Part shown: in pieces, positions 30,555 to 40,857 of the stretch
Layout of the letters: each line of letters starts with the position of its first letter
Position numbering within the stretch: the first letter of the stretch is position 1
Assembly (NCBI RefSeq): GCF_023703325.1
Contig: NZ_JAMQGM010000008.1
Span: 124,001-188,000 of the forward strand
Source of the DNA: Streptomyces meridianus
GTDB taxonomy: Bacteria > Actinomycetota > Actinomycetes > Streptomycetales > Streptomycetaceae
Direction: 5' to 3'
DNA: 64,000 nucleotides
The notes under the pieces: model-generated
The model's input: only the letters and a program-made list of their open reading frames with translations
The model's database searches: none
What the model was told of the DNA's origin: nothing
Translations under genes and position numbers: made by a program

Positions 30555-31366
30555 TGGCAGGCAACGTGGAACTGCTGGGATCGGTTCTGGCGGCGGCGAA
30601 GGCCGAGAACCGCGCGGCGCTCGTCGGCTACCTCCCCGGGGGCTTCCCGACGGTGGACGAGGGCGTGCGGGCTGCCGTCGCGATGATCGAGGGCGGCTGC
30701 GACGTGGTGGAGATCGGGCTGCCGCACAGCGATCCGGTCCTCGACGGCCCGGTCATCCAGACCGCCGACGACATCGCCCTGCGCGGCGGCGTGAGGATCG
30801 CCGACATCCTGCGGACGGTACGGGAGGTCCACGGGGCCACCGGCGCCCCGGTGCTCTGCATGACGTACTGGAACCCCGTCGACCGGTACGGCCAGGAGCG
30901 CTTCGCCGCCGAGCTGGCCGAGGCCGGGGGAGCGGGCTGCATCCTCCCGGACCTGCCGGTCGAGGAGTCCGAGGTGTGGCGCAAGGCCGCCGACCACCAC
31001 GGGCTGGCCACGGTCTTCGTGGTGGCGCCCAGCAGCCGCGACGAGCGGCTGGCCCGGATCACCGGGGCAGGCAGCGGATTCGTGTACGCCGCCTCCCTCA
31101 TGGGCGTCACCGGAACCCGGGAGTCCGTCGGCGCGCAGGCCGAGGACCTGGTGCGACGCACCCGGGCGACGACACAGCTCCCGGTGTGCGTGGGCCTCGG
31201 TGTCTCCAACCCCGGGCAGGCGGCCGAGGTCGCCCGGTTCGCGGACGGGGTCATCGTCGGCTCCGCCTTCGTCAAGGAACTGCTGAACGCCCCCGACGCG
31301 GACGCCGGAGTGACCGGGGTGCGCCGCCTGGCGGGGGAACTGGCCCGGGGTGTCCGCCGCCCCTGA
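30554..31366 (+). CDS. trpA: Tryptophan synthase alpha chain
   Basis: Cleaves indole-3-glycerol phosphate to indole, channelled to TrpB. A 270-residue barrel. Catalytic Glu53 and Asp64 are in VVEIGLPHSDPVLDGPVIQ; MTYWNPVDRYG, PDLPVEE, FVYAASLMGVTGTR, and GLGVSNPGQAAEV/VIVGSAFV complete the active site. ATG 30554 overlaps the last base of the trpB TGA; GTG 30551 would add one residue. A strong hairpin follows. Confidence 0.97.
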
Positions 31367-31409
31367 CACCCGGACGAGGAGATCTCTCCCTCTTTCGAGG
31401 GAAAGCACC

Positions 31410-31439
31410 ACCGGGGAGGCGTGCCCACGCCTCCCCGGT
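31410..31439 (+). terminator. Terminator of the trp cluster
   Basis: ACCGGGGAGGCGTG (31410-31423) and its exact complement (31426-31439) make a 14-bp stem with a very tight loop, followed by TTCGTTCC. It lies 43 bases after trpA. Confidence 0.75.
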
Positions 31440-31453
31440 TCGTTCCTCCGGGT

Positions 31454-32236
31454 GTGAGCCAGACGAATCGTGACGGAATGCGCGCCGCCCGGGAACGACT
31501 GCAGCAGCAGCGCGAGCGGGACAGGACGCGGGACAAGACCAGGCGGATGCTGATCGTGGGCGCCTGCGTGGTGGCGGCACTCGGGGTCGCCGGCGGCCTG
31601 GGCGTGATGATCGCCGGCATGGGCGACGAGCCGGAACGCGGCGCCGGGCCGGTGGCCGCCCCCGCCGGGGCCAAGGGCGAAAACAAGCTGATGATCCCGG
31701 TGGGTTCACCGGACGCCCCCGCCACCCTCACCGTGTTCGAGGACTTCCGCTGCCCCGCCTGCCGGGCCTTCGAGAACGGCTACCGCGAGACCGTTCACCG
31801 CCTCCAGGACAAGGGCCTGCTGAAGACCGAGTACCACCTGGCGACGATCATCGACGGCAACCTGGGCGGTCAGGGCTCCCAGCGGGCCGCGAACGCCGCC
31901 GCGTGCGCGCAGGACGCCGGAAAGTTCGCCGAATACCACGACGTCCTCTTCAGGAACCAGCCGCAGGAGACCGACGACGGCTACGCCCGCGACGCCCGCC
32001 TCATCGAGCTGGCCGCCAAGGTCGACGGACTGGACACCCCGGAGTTCCGCAGCTGCGTCGAGGAGGGTGTGCACGACAGCTGGGTCGCGAAGTCCCAGGA
32101 GGCGTTCTCCAAGTCGGGCCACCGGGGAACCCCCACCGTGCTGCTCAACGGCAAGGACGTCTACAACAACCCGCAGAAGCCGCTGACCCCGGCCGGGCTG
32201 CAGAAACTCGTCGAAGCCTCCGCGAAGCGCAGCTGA
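31454..32236 (+). CDS. Membrane-anchored DsbA-like thioredoxin-fold protein (second copy)
   Basis: 260 residues, paralogous to the protein at 593-1444. Basic head (AARERLQQQRERDRTRD), one membrane segment at about 32-56, then a DsbA-type domain with active site CPAC at 100-103 (EDFRCPACRAFE) and cis-proline loop GHRGTPTVLL near 225. Sequence between includes NAAACAQDAGKFAEYHDVLF, typical of DsbA-like proteins. GTG 31454 is chosen by comparison with the paralogue; ATG 31478 would delete eight residues. No clear ribosome site is seen. It lies 118 bases before lgt, so a link to exported or lipidated protein maturation is suggestive only. Confidence 0.85.
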   Translation: MSQTNRDGMRAARERLQQQRERDRTRDKTRRMLIVGACVVAALGVAGGLGVMIAGMGDEPERGAGPVAAPAGAKGENKLMIPVGSPDAPATLTVFEDFRCPACRAFENGYRETVHRLQDKGLLKTEYHLATIIDGNLGGQGSQRAANAAACAQDAGKFAEYHDVLFRNQPQETDDGYARDARLIELAAKVDGLDTPEFRSCVEEGVHDSWVAKSQEAFSKSGHRGTPTVLLNGKDVYNNPQKPLTPAGLQKLVEASAKRS

Positions 32237-32353
32237 GCCCCGCCCCGCCCCGGCCGCACCGCCCCCCTCAGGGTCCTCCGGCGCGGCCGGGCGAGCTCCA
32301 GGGGCGGGCGGGGGTGGGATCCGCAGCCCACGCACTGTAGGTTCGGACCTGCC

Positions 32354-33313
32354 ATGGACCTCGCATTCATTCCCAGCCCGTCGACCGGCGTGATCCACCT
32401 CGGACCGATCCCGCTGCGCGGCTACGCGTTCTGCATCATCATCGGCGTCTTCGTCGCCGTCTGGCTCGGCGGCCGCCGCTGGGTCGCCCGGGGCGGCCTG
32501 CCGGGGACCGTCGCCGACATCGCCGTCTGGGCCGTGCCCTTCGGCCTCGTCGGCGGCCGCCTCTACCACGTGATCACCTCTTATCAGCCCTACTTCGGCC
32601 CGGGCGGCAACTGGGTCGACGCCTTCAAGATCTGGGAGGGCGGACTCGGCATCTGGGGCGCCGTCGCCCTCGGCGCGGTGGGCGCCTGGATCGGCGCCCG
32701 GCGCCGCGGCGTCCCGCTGCCCGCGTACGCCGACGCCGTCGCCCCCGGCATCGCTCTCGCCCAGGCGATCGGCCGCTGGGGCAACTGGTTCAACCAGGAG
32801 CTCTACGGCAAGGCCACCGACGTCCCGTGGGCGCTGCGGATCGACGCCGACCCCACGATCGGCAGAGCGGGCGGCACGTACCACCCGACGTTCCTGTACG
32901 AGTGCCTGTGGTGCATCGGCGTCGCCCTCCTCGTCATCTGGGCCGACCGGCGCTTCAGACTCGGTCACGGACGGGCCTTCGCCCTGTACGTGGCGGCCTA
33001 CACGGTGGGCCGCGGCTGGATCGAGTACCTGCGCATCGACGAGGCGAACCACATCCTGGGGCTGCGCCTCAACGTCTGGACGTCGCTGGTCGTCTTCGTG
33101 GCGGCCATCGCCTACCTGGTGATCTCGGCCAAGGTGCGCCCGGGCCGCGAGACGGTGGTCGAGCCGGCCGCAGAGGCGGCGCGGGCGACGGCAGCCGCCG
33201 AGGACGGCACCACGGGCCCGGCTGCCGAGGACAGCGCCCCGGAAGCCTCCGACTCCGGCGACGCGACCGCCTCCGGGACCACGAGCACGGAACGGGCCTC
33301 GAAGGAACTCTGA
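32354..33313 (+). CDS. lgt: Prolipoprotein diacylglyceryl transferase
   Basis: Transfers diacylglycerol from phosphatidylglycerol to the lipobox cysteine of prolipoproteins in the cytoplasmic membrane. 319 residues with about seven membrane segments; PLRGYAFCIIIGVFVAVWL begins the first, VGGRLYHVITSY the second conserved block, and GRWGNWFNQELYG is the Lgt signature. HPTFLYECLWCIG and the conserved RGWIEYLRIDE are present. The C-terminal 45 residues are an Ala/Glu/Ser-rich acidic tail beyond the conserved fold. A Rho-independent terminator follows. A client in this window is the liv binding lipoprotein. Confidence 0.96.
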   Translation: MDLAFIPSPSTGVIHLGPIPLRGYAFCIIIGVFVAVWLGGRRWVARGGLPGTVADIAVWAVPFGLVGGRLYHVITSYQPYFGPGGNWVDAFKIWEGGLGIWGAVALGAVGAWIGARRRGVPLPAYADAVAPGIALAQAIGRWGNWFNQELYGKATDVPWALRIDADPTIGRAGGTYHPTFLYECLWCIGVALLVIWADRRFRLGHGRAFALYVAAYTVGRGWIEYLRIDEANHILGLRLNVWTSLVVFVAAIAYLVISAKVRPGRETVVEPAAEAARATAAAEDGTTGPAAEDSAPEASDSGDATASGTTSTERASKEL

Positions 33314-33333
33314 GGCCCTCGCCCCGGTCTCCC

Positions 33334-33368
33334 GGCCGCCCCGCCACCCGCGGGGCGGCCATTTCTTC
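33334..33368 (+). terminator. Rho-independent terminator of lgt
   Basis: Perfect 11-bp GC stem (33334-33344 and 33350-33360), 5-nt loop, followed by ATTTCTTC, one of the few terminators in the window with a T-rich tail. Confidence 0.85.
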
Positions 33369-33503
33369 GCGCTCCTCCGCAAAACGGCAGGTCAGCGAGG
33401 TAAGTTCGGCCTTCCTTGCTGGCGCGGTCCCGCAAGTCGTGCGTACCGTCGAGGCATTGGGGATCCGGCCGCCCGGCCGCACCGGTGAAGGGAGCACCCC
33501 ACC

Positions 33504-34298
33504 ATGGCCACTACGGCCCCCGTCGGCGACGACACCGCCCAGGACGGCACAGTGCAGGACGGCACAGCGCGGGACGACACCCCGCAGACCGGCCCGCACC
33601 CCGCCCACCGCGACAACCACACCCACCGTGACGTCAACGGTGGATGGCTGCGCCCCGCCGTCTTCGGAGCGATGGACGGCCTGGTCTCCAATCTGGCGCT
33701 GATCAGCGGCGTCGTCGGCGGCCAGGTCTCCTCGGGCGCCGTCGTCCTCACCGGCTTCGCCGGGCTCGCAGCCGGCGCTTTCTCGATGGCCGCGGGGGAG
33801 TACACCTCCGTCGCCTCCCAGCGCGAGTTGGTTCAGGCGGAGCTGGACGTCGAGCGCGAGGAGCTGCGCCGCAACCCGGGGGACGAGGAGAGGGAGCTCG
33901 CCGAGCTGTACGAGCGGCGCGGCGTCGCTCCGGCTCTGGCCGCGGAGGTGGCGCGCCAGCTCTCGAAGGACCCCGACCGGGCCCTGGAGATACATGCCAG
34001 GGAAGAGCTCGGAGTCGACCCGACCGATCTGCCGTCCCCCCGGGTGGCGGCCGTCTCGTCGTTCGGATCGTTCGCCGTCGGGGCCCTGCTCCCGGTGCTG
34101 CCCTATCTACTGGGTGCCACCAGCCTGCTGCCTGCCGTCCTGCTCGCGCTGGCCGGACTCTTCGCCTGCGGGGCCGTGGTCGCCCGCGTCACCGCCCGCA
34201 GCTGGTGGTTCAGCGGGCTGCGGCAACTGACGCTGGGCGGTGCCGCGGCGGCTGTGACATTCTGGCTGGGGTCGCTCTTCGGCGCCGCGATCGGCTGA
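33504..34298 (+). CDS. VIT1/CCC1 family iron/manganese transporter
   Basis: A 264-residue membrane protein of the vacuolar-iron-transporter family. A His/Asp/Thr-rich N-terminal tail (RDNHTHRDVNG) precedes FGAMDGLVSNLALISGVVGG, the classical first transmembrane motif of VIT1/CCC1, then SMAAGEYTSVASQRE with the metal-binding Gly-Glu-Tyr turn. A cytoplasmic acidic helical domain (about residues 95-170) and three C-terminal membrane segments follow. It likely moves Fe2+ or Mn2+ out of the cytoplasm. GGTGAAGGGAGCACC precedes the ATG. Monocistronic. Confidence 0.9.
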   Translation: MATTAPVGDDTAQDGTVQDGTARDDTPQTGPHPAHRDNHTHRDVNGGWLRPAVFGAMDGLVSNLALISGVVGGQVSSGAVVLTGFAGLAAGAFSMAAGEYTSVASQRELVQAELDVEREELRRNPGDEERELAELYERRGVAPALAAEVARQLSKDPDRALEIHAREELGVDPTDLPSPRVAAVSSFGSFAVGALLPVLPYLLGATSLLPAVLLALAGLFACGAVVARVTARSWWFSGLRQLTLGGAAAAVTFWLGSLFGAAIG

Positions 34299-34332
34299 CG
34301 GCCGTCGGGCCGGCGCCTGCGGCGGCCCGACC

Positions 34333-34370
34333 GTACCCATGCCGAAACATTCCGGTTACTCGGCGGTTTC
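34333..34370. promoter_or_regulatory. GlnR-box-like four-element array
   Basis: GTACC-n6-GAAAC-n6-GTTAC-n6-GTTTC with exact 6-bp spacers. The GlnR consensus is gTnAC-n6-GaAAC-n6-gTnAC-n6-GaAAC. Elements 2 and 3 match, element 1 has one mismatch, and element 4 matches only as the inverted form. It begins 35 bases after the VIT1 stop and lies about 245 bases before gltB. Confidence 0.45.
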
Positions 34371-34537
34371 AAAATCGCGTGGCCCGGGAAAGAGAGCGCA
34401 GAGCGCTGCGGGCAGCGTCGCCCGCGCAGCTCCCGGACGACGGAGAGTGATCCGCCGTCCTCTTCCCGACCGGACGGCTCCTCCCGGTGTCCGCATACTG
34501 GAATGAGCTATCCCATTTTTGAGCAGCGAGTCATGAT

Positions 34538-34553
34538 GTGACCTGCTGGAAAC
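34538..34553 (+). promoter_or_regulatory. GlnR-type box before gltB
   Basis: GTGAC-CTGCTG-GAAAC exactly matches the gTnAC-n6-GaAAC half-operator of the nitrogen regulator GlnR, 62 bases before the gltB start codon. Expected function is nitrogen-dependent control of glutamate synthase; which direction is not decidable from sequence. Confidence 0.55.
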
Positions 34554-34615
34554 GAAGCAGAGGGCCAATGTCGTCCCTCGGCACTGACACTGCCACGACG
34601 ACGACAGGAGAGCCG

Positions 34616-37600
34616 ATGCGTTCCGCGCACCTCACGTCCGGGCTTTCCGTGACCGACGGCAACGCCGCCTGGTCGCCCTTGGACGGGCGCCCTGCCCCGC
34701 AGGGCATGTACGACCCGCGCAACGAGCACGACGCCTGCGGCGTCGGATTCGTGGCCACCCTCACGGGCGAGGCCAGCCACGAGCTCGTCGAACAGGCTCT
34801 CACCGTTCTGCGCAACCTCGAGCACCGCGGTGCCACCGGATCCGAGCCGGACTCGGGCGACGGCGCGGGCATTCTGATGCAGGTCCCGGACGCCTTTCTG
34901 CGCGAGAGCGTCCCCTTCGAGCTTCCTGCCGCCGGCGCCTACGCCGTCGGCATGGCCTTCCTCCCCGGCGAGGGCGAGGACGCTGCGGCGGCCGCCCGCC
35001 GCGTCGAAACCATTGCCGTCGAGGAAGGACTCACCGTCCTCGGCTGGCGCGAGGTCCCCGTCGCCCCCGAGCTGCTCGGCAACGGTGCCCGTGCCACCAT
35101 GCCGACCTTCTCCCAGCTCTTCGTGGCCGCGGTCGGCCGCGAGCGCACCGGGATCGAGCTGGACCGCCTCGCCTTCGTGCTCCGCAAGCGCGCCGAGCGC
35201 GAGGCAGGCGTCTACTTCCCGTCGCTCTCCGCACGGACCCTCGTCTACAAGGGCATGCTCACCACGGGCCAGCTCGAGCCGTTCTTCCCGGACCTCTCCG
35301 ACCGCCGTCTGGCCACCGCCATCGCCCTGGTCCACTCGCGGTTCTCGACGAACACCTTCCCCAGCTGGCCGCTCGCCCACCCGTACCGGTTCGTCGCCCA
35401 CAACGGTGAGATCAACACCGTCCAGGGCAACCGCAACTGGATGCGCGCCCGCGAGTCGCAGCTGGTCAGCGACAAGTTCGGCTCTGCCGACCACGGACGC
35501 AGTGGCTCTGCCGACCACGGACGCAGTGGCTCTGCCGACCGTGGCAGCGGCGGGGAACAGGCGCTGGACCGCATCTTCCCGGTCTGCACCCCCGGCGCCT
35601 CCGACTCCGCGACCTTCGACGAGGTACTGGAACTCCTCCACCTCGGCGGACGCTCCCTGCCCCACTCGGTGCTCATGATGGTTCCCGAGGCCTGGGAGAA
35701 CCACGAGTCGATGGACCCCGCGCGCCGGGCGTTCTACCAGTACCACTCCACCCTGATGGAGCCCTGGGACGGACCGGCCTGCATCACCTTCACCGACGGC
35801 ACCCAGGTCGGCGCCGTCCTCGACCGCAACGGGCTCCGCCCCGGCCGCTACTGGGTGACCGACGACGGCCTCGTCGTCCTCTCCTCCGAGGTCGGCGTCC
35901 TCGACATCGACCCGGCGAGGGTCGTCCGCAAGGGCCGCCTCCAGCCCGGCCGCATGTTCCTCGTCGACACCGCCGAGCGCCGCATCATCGAGGACGACGA
36001 GATCAAGTCCCAGCTCGCCGCCGAGCAGCCCTACGAGGAGTGGCTCGAGAACGGGATCATCGAGCTCGAGGACCTCCCCGAGCGCGAGCACATCGTGCAC
36101 ACCCACGCCTCGGTCACCCGCCGCCAGCAGACCTTCGGCTACACCGAGGAGGAACTGCGCGTCCTCCTCGCCCCGATGGCGAAGGCCGGTGCCGAGCCCA
36201 TCGGCTCCATGGGCACCGACTCGCCCATCGCCGCCCTCTCCGAGCGGCCCCGCCTGCTCTTCGACTACTTCACCCAGTTGTTCGCGCAGGTCACCAACCC
36301 GCCGCTGGACGCCATCCGCGAGGAGCTCGTCACCTCGCTGATCTCCTCGCTCGGCCCGGCCGGCAACCTCCTCGACGCCGACGCCGAGACCTGCCGCAGC
36401 GTCACCCTGCCGTTCCCGGTGATCGACAACGACGAGCTCGCCAAGCTCATCCACATCAACGCAGACGGCGACCTGCCCAACTTCAAGGCCGCCACCCTCT
36501 CCGGCCTCTACCGGGTCAGCGGACGCGGCCAGGCACTCCAGGACCGCATCGAGGAGATCTGCGCCGAAGCGGACTCCGCCATCGCCGGCGGCGCCCGCCT
36601 CATCGTGCTCTCCGACCGCCACTCCGACGCCGAACACGCGCCGATCCCGTCACTGCTGCTCACCTCCGCCGTCCACCACCACCTCATCCGCACCAAGCAG
36701 CGCACCCAGGTGGGCCTGCTGGTCGAGGCCGGCGACGTGCGTGAGGTCCACCATGTGGCGCTCCTCATCGGCTACGGCGCCGCAGCGGTCAACCCCTACC
36801 TCGCCATGGAGTCCGTCGAAGACCTGGTCCGCGCCGGAACCTTCCTCCCCGGCATCGAGACCGACACCGCGATCAAGAACCTCATCAAGGCCCTCGGCAA
36901 GGGCGTCCTCAAGGTGATGTCCAAGATGGGCATCTCCACCGTCGCCTCCTACCGGGGTGCCCAGGTCTTCGAAGCCGTCGGTCTCGACGAGCAGTTCGTC
37001 GACCGCTACTTCCACGGCACCACGACCAAGATCGGCGGAGCCGGTCTCGATGTCGTCGCCAAGGAGGTCGCCGCCCGGCACGCCAAGGCCTACCCGGCCT
37101 CCGGCGTCGCCGCCACGCACCGCGCCCTGGAGATCGGCGGCGAGTACCAGTGGCGCCGCGAGGGCGAACCCCACCTGTTCGACCCGGAGACCGTCTTCCG
37201 GCTCCAGCACTCCACGCGCACCCGCCGCTACGACATCTTCAAGCAGTACACGCAGCGGGTGAACGAGCAGTCCGAGCGGCTCATGACCCTGCGCGGCCTG
37301 TTCGACCTGAAGGCCGGCGAGAACGGCCCCCGCGAGCCGATCTCCGTCGACGAGGTCGAGCCCGCATCCGAGATCGTCAAGCGCTTCTCCACCGGCGCCA
37401 TGTCGTACGGCTCCATCTCGCAGGAGGCGCACGAGACCCTCGCCATCGCCATGAACCGGCTCGGCGGCAAGTCGAACACCGGTGAGGGCGGCGAGGACCC
37501 GGAGCGCCTGTACGACCCGGAGCGACGCTCCGCGATCAAGCAGGTCGCCTCCGGCCGCTTCGGCGTCACCAGCGAGTACCTGGTGAACTCGGACGACATC

Positions 37601-39310
37601 CAGATCAAGATGGCCCAGGGCGCCAAGCCCGGCGAGGGCGGCCAGCTGCCCGGCCACAAGGTCTACCCGTGGGTGGCGAAGACCCGGCACTCCACGCCGG
37701 GTGTGGGACTCATCTCCCCGCCGCCGCACCACGACATCTACTCCATCGAGGACCTCGCCCAGCTCATCCACGACCTGAAGAACGCCAACCCGGCGGCCCG
37801 CATCCACGTGAAGCTGGTCTCCGAGGTCGGCGTCGGCACCGTCGCGGCGGGCGTCTCCAAGGCACACGCGGACGTCGTCCTCATCTCCGGCCACGACGGC
37901 GGAACCGGCGCGTCCCCGCTCACCTCGCTCAAGCACGCGGGCGGCCCCTGGGAACTGGGTCTCGCCGAGACCCAGCAGACGCTGCTGCTCAACGGCCTGC
38001 GCGACCGCATCGTCGTGCAGACCGACGGCCAGCTCAAGACCGGCCGCGACGTGGTCATCGCCGCCCTCCTCGGCGCCGAGGAGTTCGGCTTCGCGACCGC
38101 CCCGCTCGTCGTCTCCGGCTGCATCATGATGCGCGTCTGCCACCTGGACACCTGCCCGGTCGGCATCGCCACCCAGAACCCCGTGCTGCGCGAGCGCTAC
38201 AGCGGACAGGCCGACTTCGTCGTCAACTTCTTCGAGTTCATCGCCGAAGAGGTCCGCGAACTGCTCGCGGAACTCGGCTTCCGCACCCTCGAGGAGGCCG
38301 TCGGCCACGCCGAACTCCTCGACACCAGCACCGCCGTCAAGCACTGGAAGGCGCAGGGTCTCGACATCGAGCCGCTCCTGCACGTCCCCGACCTCCCGGA
38401 CGGCGCGGTACGGCACCGGGCCATCGACCAGGACCACGGCCTGGAGAAGGCCCTCGACAACGAGCTGATCAAGCTCGCCGCCGACGCGCTGTCCGCGACC
38501 TCCCCGGAGGATGCCCAGCCGGTCCGCGCCCAGGTGGCGATCCGCAACATCAACCGGACCGTCGGCACCATGCTCGGCCACGAGGTGACCAAGAAGTTCG
38601 GCGGCGCAGGACTGCCCGACGACACCGTCGACATCACCTTCACCGGATCCGCCGGCCAGTCGTTCGGCGCATTCGTGCCGCGCGGCATCACGCTGCGCCT
38701 CGAGGGCGACGCCAACGACTACGTCGGCAAGGGCCTCTCCGGAGGCCGCGTCATCGTCCGCCCGGACCGAGGCGCCGACCACCTGGCCGAGTACTCGACC
38801 ATCGCCGGCAACACCATCGCCTACGGCGCGACCGGTGGCGAGATCTTCCTGCGCGGCCGGGTCGGCGAACGGTTCTGCGTCCGCAACTCCGGCGCCACCG
38901 TCGTCTCCGAAGGCGTGGGCGACCACGGCTGCGAGTACATGACCGGCGGCAACGCGGTCGTACTCGGGGAGACGGGCCGCAACTTCGCGGCCGGCATGTC
39001 GGGCGGGTTCGCCTACGTCGTCGACCTCGACCCCGACAACGTCAACCCCCAGCTCACCTCCGCCGTCGGCCCGCTGGACGAGACCGACCGGCAGTGGCTG
39101 CACGGCGTGGTGCAGCGCCACTTCGAGGAGACCGGCTCCACCGTGGCCGAGAAGCTCCTCGCCGACTGGGACGCCGCGGTGACCCGCTTCAGCAAGGTCA
39201 CCCCGGCCACGTACAAGGCAGTGCTCGCCGCCAAGGACGCCGCCGAGCAGGCCGGACTCCCCGAGTCCGAGGTCCACGAGAAGATGATGGAGGCGGCGAC
39301 CCATGGCTGA
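34616..39310 (+). CDS. gltB: Glutamate synthase large subunit
   Basis: NADPH-GOGAT large subunit, converting glutamine and 2-oxoglutarate to two glutamates; 1564 residues. A roughly 40-residue propeptide ends before Cys41 in EHDACGVGF, the Ntn-type glutaminase nucleophile. Then amidotransferase domain (to about 440), central domain, FMN-binding synthase barrel (about 870-1250; [18 protein letters not shown]) with the 3Fe-4S cysteines in [15 protein letters not shown], and the C-terminal beta-helix ([19 protein letters not shown]). ATG 34616 has GGAG 6 nt upstream. An in-frame 24-bp tandem repeat lies in the glutaminase domain. It overlaps gltD by 8 bases. Confidence 0.97.
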   Translation: MRSAHLTSGLSVTDGNAAWSPLDGRPAPQGMYDPRNEHDACGVGFVATLTGEASHELVEQALTVLRNLEHRGATGSEPDSGDGAGILMQVPDAFLRESVPFELPAAGAYAVGMAFLPGEGEDAAAAARRVETIAVEEGLTVLGWREVPVAPELLGNGARATMPTFSQLFVAAVGRERTGIELDRLAFVLRKRAEREAGVYFPSLSARTLVYKGMLTTGQLEPFFPDLSDRRLATAIALVHSRFSTNTFPSWPLAHPYRFVAHNGEINTVQGNRNWMRARESQLVSDKFGSADHGRSGSADHGRSGSADRGSGGEQALDRIFPVCTPGASDSATFDEVLELLHLGGRSLPHSVLMMVPEAWENHESMDPARRAFYQYHSTLMEPWDGPACITFTDGTQVGAVLDRNGLRPGRYWVTDDGLVVLSSEVGVLDIDPARVVRKGRLQPGRMFLVDTAERRIIEDDEIKSQLAAEQPYEEWLENGIIELEDLPEREHIVHTHASVTRRQQTFGYTEEELRVLLAPMAKAGAEPIGSMGTDSPIAALSERPRLLFDYFTQLFAQVTNPPLDAIREELVTSLISSLGPAGNLLDADAETCRSVTLPFPVIDNDELAKLIHINADGDLPNFKAATLSGLYRVSGRGQALQDRIEEICAEADSAIAGGARLIVLSDRHSDAEHAPIPSLLLTSAVHHHLIRTKQRTQVGLLVEAGDVREVHHVALLIGYGAAAVNPYLAMESVEDLVRAGTFLPGIETDTAIKNLIKALGKGVLKVMSKMGISTVASYRGAQVFEAVGLDEQFVDRYFHGTTTKIGGAGLDVVAKEVAARHAKAYPASGVAATHRALEIGGEYQWRREGEPHLFDPETVFRLQHSTRTRRYDIFKQYTQRVNEQSERLMTLRGLFDLKAGENGPREPISVDEVEPASEIVKRFSTGAMSYGSISQEAHETLAIAMNRLGGKSNTGEGGEDPERLYDPERRSAIKQVASGRFGVTSEYLVNSDDIQIKMAQGAKPGEGGQLPGHKVYPWVAKTRHSTPGVGLISPPPHHDIYSIEDLAQLIHDLKNANPAARIHVKLVSEVGVGTVAAGVSKAHADVVLISGHDGGTGASPLTSLKHAGGPWELGLAETQQTLLLNGLRDRIVVQTDGQLKTGRDVVIAALLGAEEFGFATAPLVVSGCIMMRVCHLDTCPVGIATQNPVLRERYSGQADFVVNFFEFIAEEVRELLAELGFRTLEEAVGHAELLDTSTAVKHWKAQGLDIEPLLHVPDLPDGAVRHRAIDQDHGLEKALDNELIKLAADALSATSPEDAQPVRAQVAIRNINRTVGTMLGHEVTKKFGGAGLPDDTVDITFTGSAGQSFGAFVPRGITLRLEGDANDYVGKGLSGGRVIVRPDRGADHLAEYSTIAGNTIAYGATGGEIFLRGRVGERFCVRNSGATVVSEGVGDHGCEYMTGGNAVVLGETGRNFAAGMSGGFAYVVDLDPDNVNPQLTSAVGPLDETDRQWLHGVVQRHFEETGSTVAEKLLADWDAAVTRFSKVTPATYKAVLAAKDAAEQAGLPESEVHEKMMEAATHG
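35480..35551 (+). repeat. In-frame 24-bp tandem repeat within gltB
   Basis: Two identical 24-bp units (35480-35503, 35504-35527) and a degenerate third encode [16 protein letters not shown] and GSADRGSG at about residues 289-312. The site is a loop between the [10 protein letters not shown] block and [15 protein letters not shown] of the glutaminase domain, where homologues usually have only a short linker. Confidence 0.9.
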
Positions 39311-40763
39311 CCCGAAGGGCTTTCTCACCACCGGGCGCGAGGTCGCCGAGACCCGGCCCGTCGACGAGCGGGTCAGGGACTGGAACGAGGTCTACAAGCC
39401 CGGCTCCCTGCTCCCGATCATCAGCAAGCAGGCCGGACGCTGCATGGACTGCGGCATCCCCTTCTGCCACAACGGCTGCCCCCTCGGCAACCTCATCCCC
39501 GAGTGGAACGACTACGCCTACCGCGGGGACTGGACCGAGGCCAGCGAGCGCCTGCACGCGACCAACAACTTCCCCGAGTTCACCGGTCGGCTGTGCCCCG
39601 CACCCTGTGAGTCCGCCTGTGTGCTGGGCATCAACCAGCCGCCGGTCACCATCAAGAACGTCGAAGTCACCATCATCGACAAGGCGTGGGACAACGGCGA
39701 CGTCACCCCCCAGCCGCCCGAGCGGCTGTCCGGCAAGACCGTGGCCGTCATCGGCTCCGGCCCCGCCGGGCTCGCCGCAGCCCAGCAGCTCACCCGGGCC
39801 GGCCACACCGTGGTCGTCTACGAGCGCGCCGACCGCATCGGCGGCCTGCTGCGCTACGGCATCCCCGAGTTCAAGATGGAGAAGCGCCACATCAACCGCC
39901 GCATCGAGCAGATGCGTGCGGAGGGCACCAAGTTCCGCACCGGGCTGGAGATCGGCCGCGACCTGGACGCCGTCAAGCTGCGGCGCCGCTACGACGCGGT
40001 CGTCATCGCCGCCGGCGCCACCACGGCCCGCGACCTGCCCGTCCCGGGGCGGGAGCTGAACGGCATCCACCAGGCGATGGAGTACCTGCCGCTGTCCAAC
40101 AAGGTGCAGGAGGGCGACCTCACCGTCAGCCCGATCAGCGCCGAGGGCAAGCACGTCGTCGTCATCGGCGGCGGCGACACCGGCGCCGACTGCGTCGGCA
40201 CCGCCCACCGCCAGGGCGCGGCATCCGTCACCCAGCTCGAGATCATGCCGAAGCCGGGCGAGGAGCGGAACGCCAACCAGCCCTGGCCCACCTTCCCGAT
40301 GCTCTACAAGGTCACCTCCGCGCACGAGGAGGGCGGCGACCGGGTCTACTCCGTGTCCACCACCCACTTCGAGGGCGACGAGGACGGCAACGTCCAGTGG
40401 CTGCACATGACCGAGGTGGAGTTCAAGGACGGCCGCCCGGAGCCGAAGCCCGGCACCGAGCGGAAGATCCCGGCCCAACTGGTCGCCCTCGCCATGGGGT
40501 TCACCGGAACCGACCGGGAGAACGGCCTCGTCGAACAGTTCGGTCTCGACCTCGACGCACGCGGCAACATCGACCGGGACACCCACTACGCGACCAACGT
40601 GCCCGGTGTGTTCGTCGCCGGTGACGCCGGACGGGGTCAGTCCCTCATCGTGTGGGCCATCGCCGAGGGACGCTCCGCAGCCCGCGGCGTGGACCGGTTC
40701 CTCATGGGCACCAGCGCACTGCCCTCGCCCGTCCGGCCGACGGACCGCGCACTCACCGCCTGA
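39303..40763 (+). CDS. gltD: Glutamate synthase small subunit
   Basis: NADPH-oxidising flavoprotein that delivers electrons to GltB through two 4Fe-4S clusters; 486 residues. The N-terminal cluster ligands are in [17 protein letters not shown] and [13 protein letters not shown]. The FAD-binding fold is [17 protein letters not shown] and the NADPH fold [35 protein letters not shown] closes the FAD site. The ATG overlaps gltB by 8 bases, so synthesis is coupled. A perfect hairpin follows. Confidence 0.97.
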   Translation: MADPKGFLTTGREVAETRPVDERVRDWNEVYKPGSLLPIISKQAGRCMDCGIPFCHNGCPLGNLIPEWNDYAYRGDWTEASERLHATNNFPEFTGRLCPAPCESACVLGINQPPVTIKNVEVTIIDKAWDNGDVTPQPPERLSGKTVAVIGSGPAGLAAAQQLTRAGHTVVVYERADRIGGLLRYGIPEFKMEKRHINRRIEQMRAEGTKFRTGLEIGRDLDAVKLRRRYDAVVIAAGATTARDLPVPGRELNGIHQAMEYLPLSNKVQEGDLTVSPISAEGKHVVVIGGGDTGADCVGTAHRQGAASVTQLEIMPKPGEERNANQPWPTFPMLYKVTSAHEEGGDRVYSVSTTHFEGDEDGNVQWLHMTEVEFKDGRPEPKPGTERKIPAQLVALAMGFTGTDRENGLVEQFGLDLDARGNIDRDTHYATNVPGVFVAGDAGRGQSLIVWAIAEGRSAARGVDRFLMGTSALPSPVRPTDRALTA

Positions 40764-40798
40764 CGACAGCCCCCGCACAGGCAGTGCCGGACCCGCCT

Positions 40799-40829
40799 CG
40801 GCGCCCGCCTCCCCCGGAGGCGGGCGCCG
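40799..40829. terminator. Terminator between convergent gltD and MFS gene
   Basis: Perfect 14-bp stem (40799-40812 and 40816-40829) with a CCC loop, 35 bases past the gltD stop and 29 bases past the stop of the convergent MFS gene. Probably bidirectional. Confidence 0.8.
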
Positions 40830-40857
40830 CCGTCGTTTCACGGGACCGTCCGGCCGC

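Larger units (their letters stand above)
34299..34615. other. gltB upstream region
   Basis: 317 bases without a gene. It contains two GlnR-box-like arrays (34333-34370 and 34538-34553), an AT-richer stretch around 34500-34525 (GAATGAGCTATCCCATTTTTG) that is a candidate promoter core, and a GGAG ribosome site at 34607-34610 before gltB. Confidence 0.6.

Noticed and set aside
33385..33412. DmdR/IdeR-type iron box upstream of the VIT1 gene (AGGTAAG...CTTCCTT)
   Set aside because: Imperfect dyad with several mismatches to the consensus; suggestive only because the gene is an iron transporter.
36650..39331. Long minus-strand open frame opposite gltB
   Set aside because: Shadow of gltB; Val/Gly/Asp/His-rich nonsense composition.
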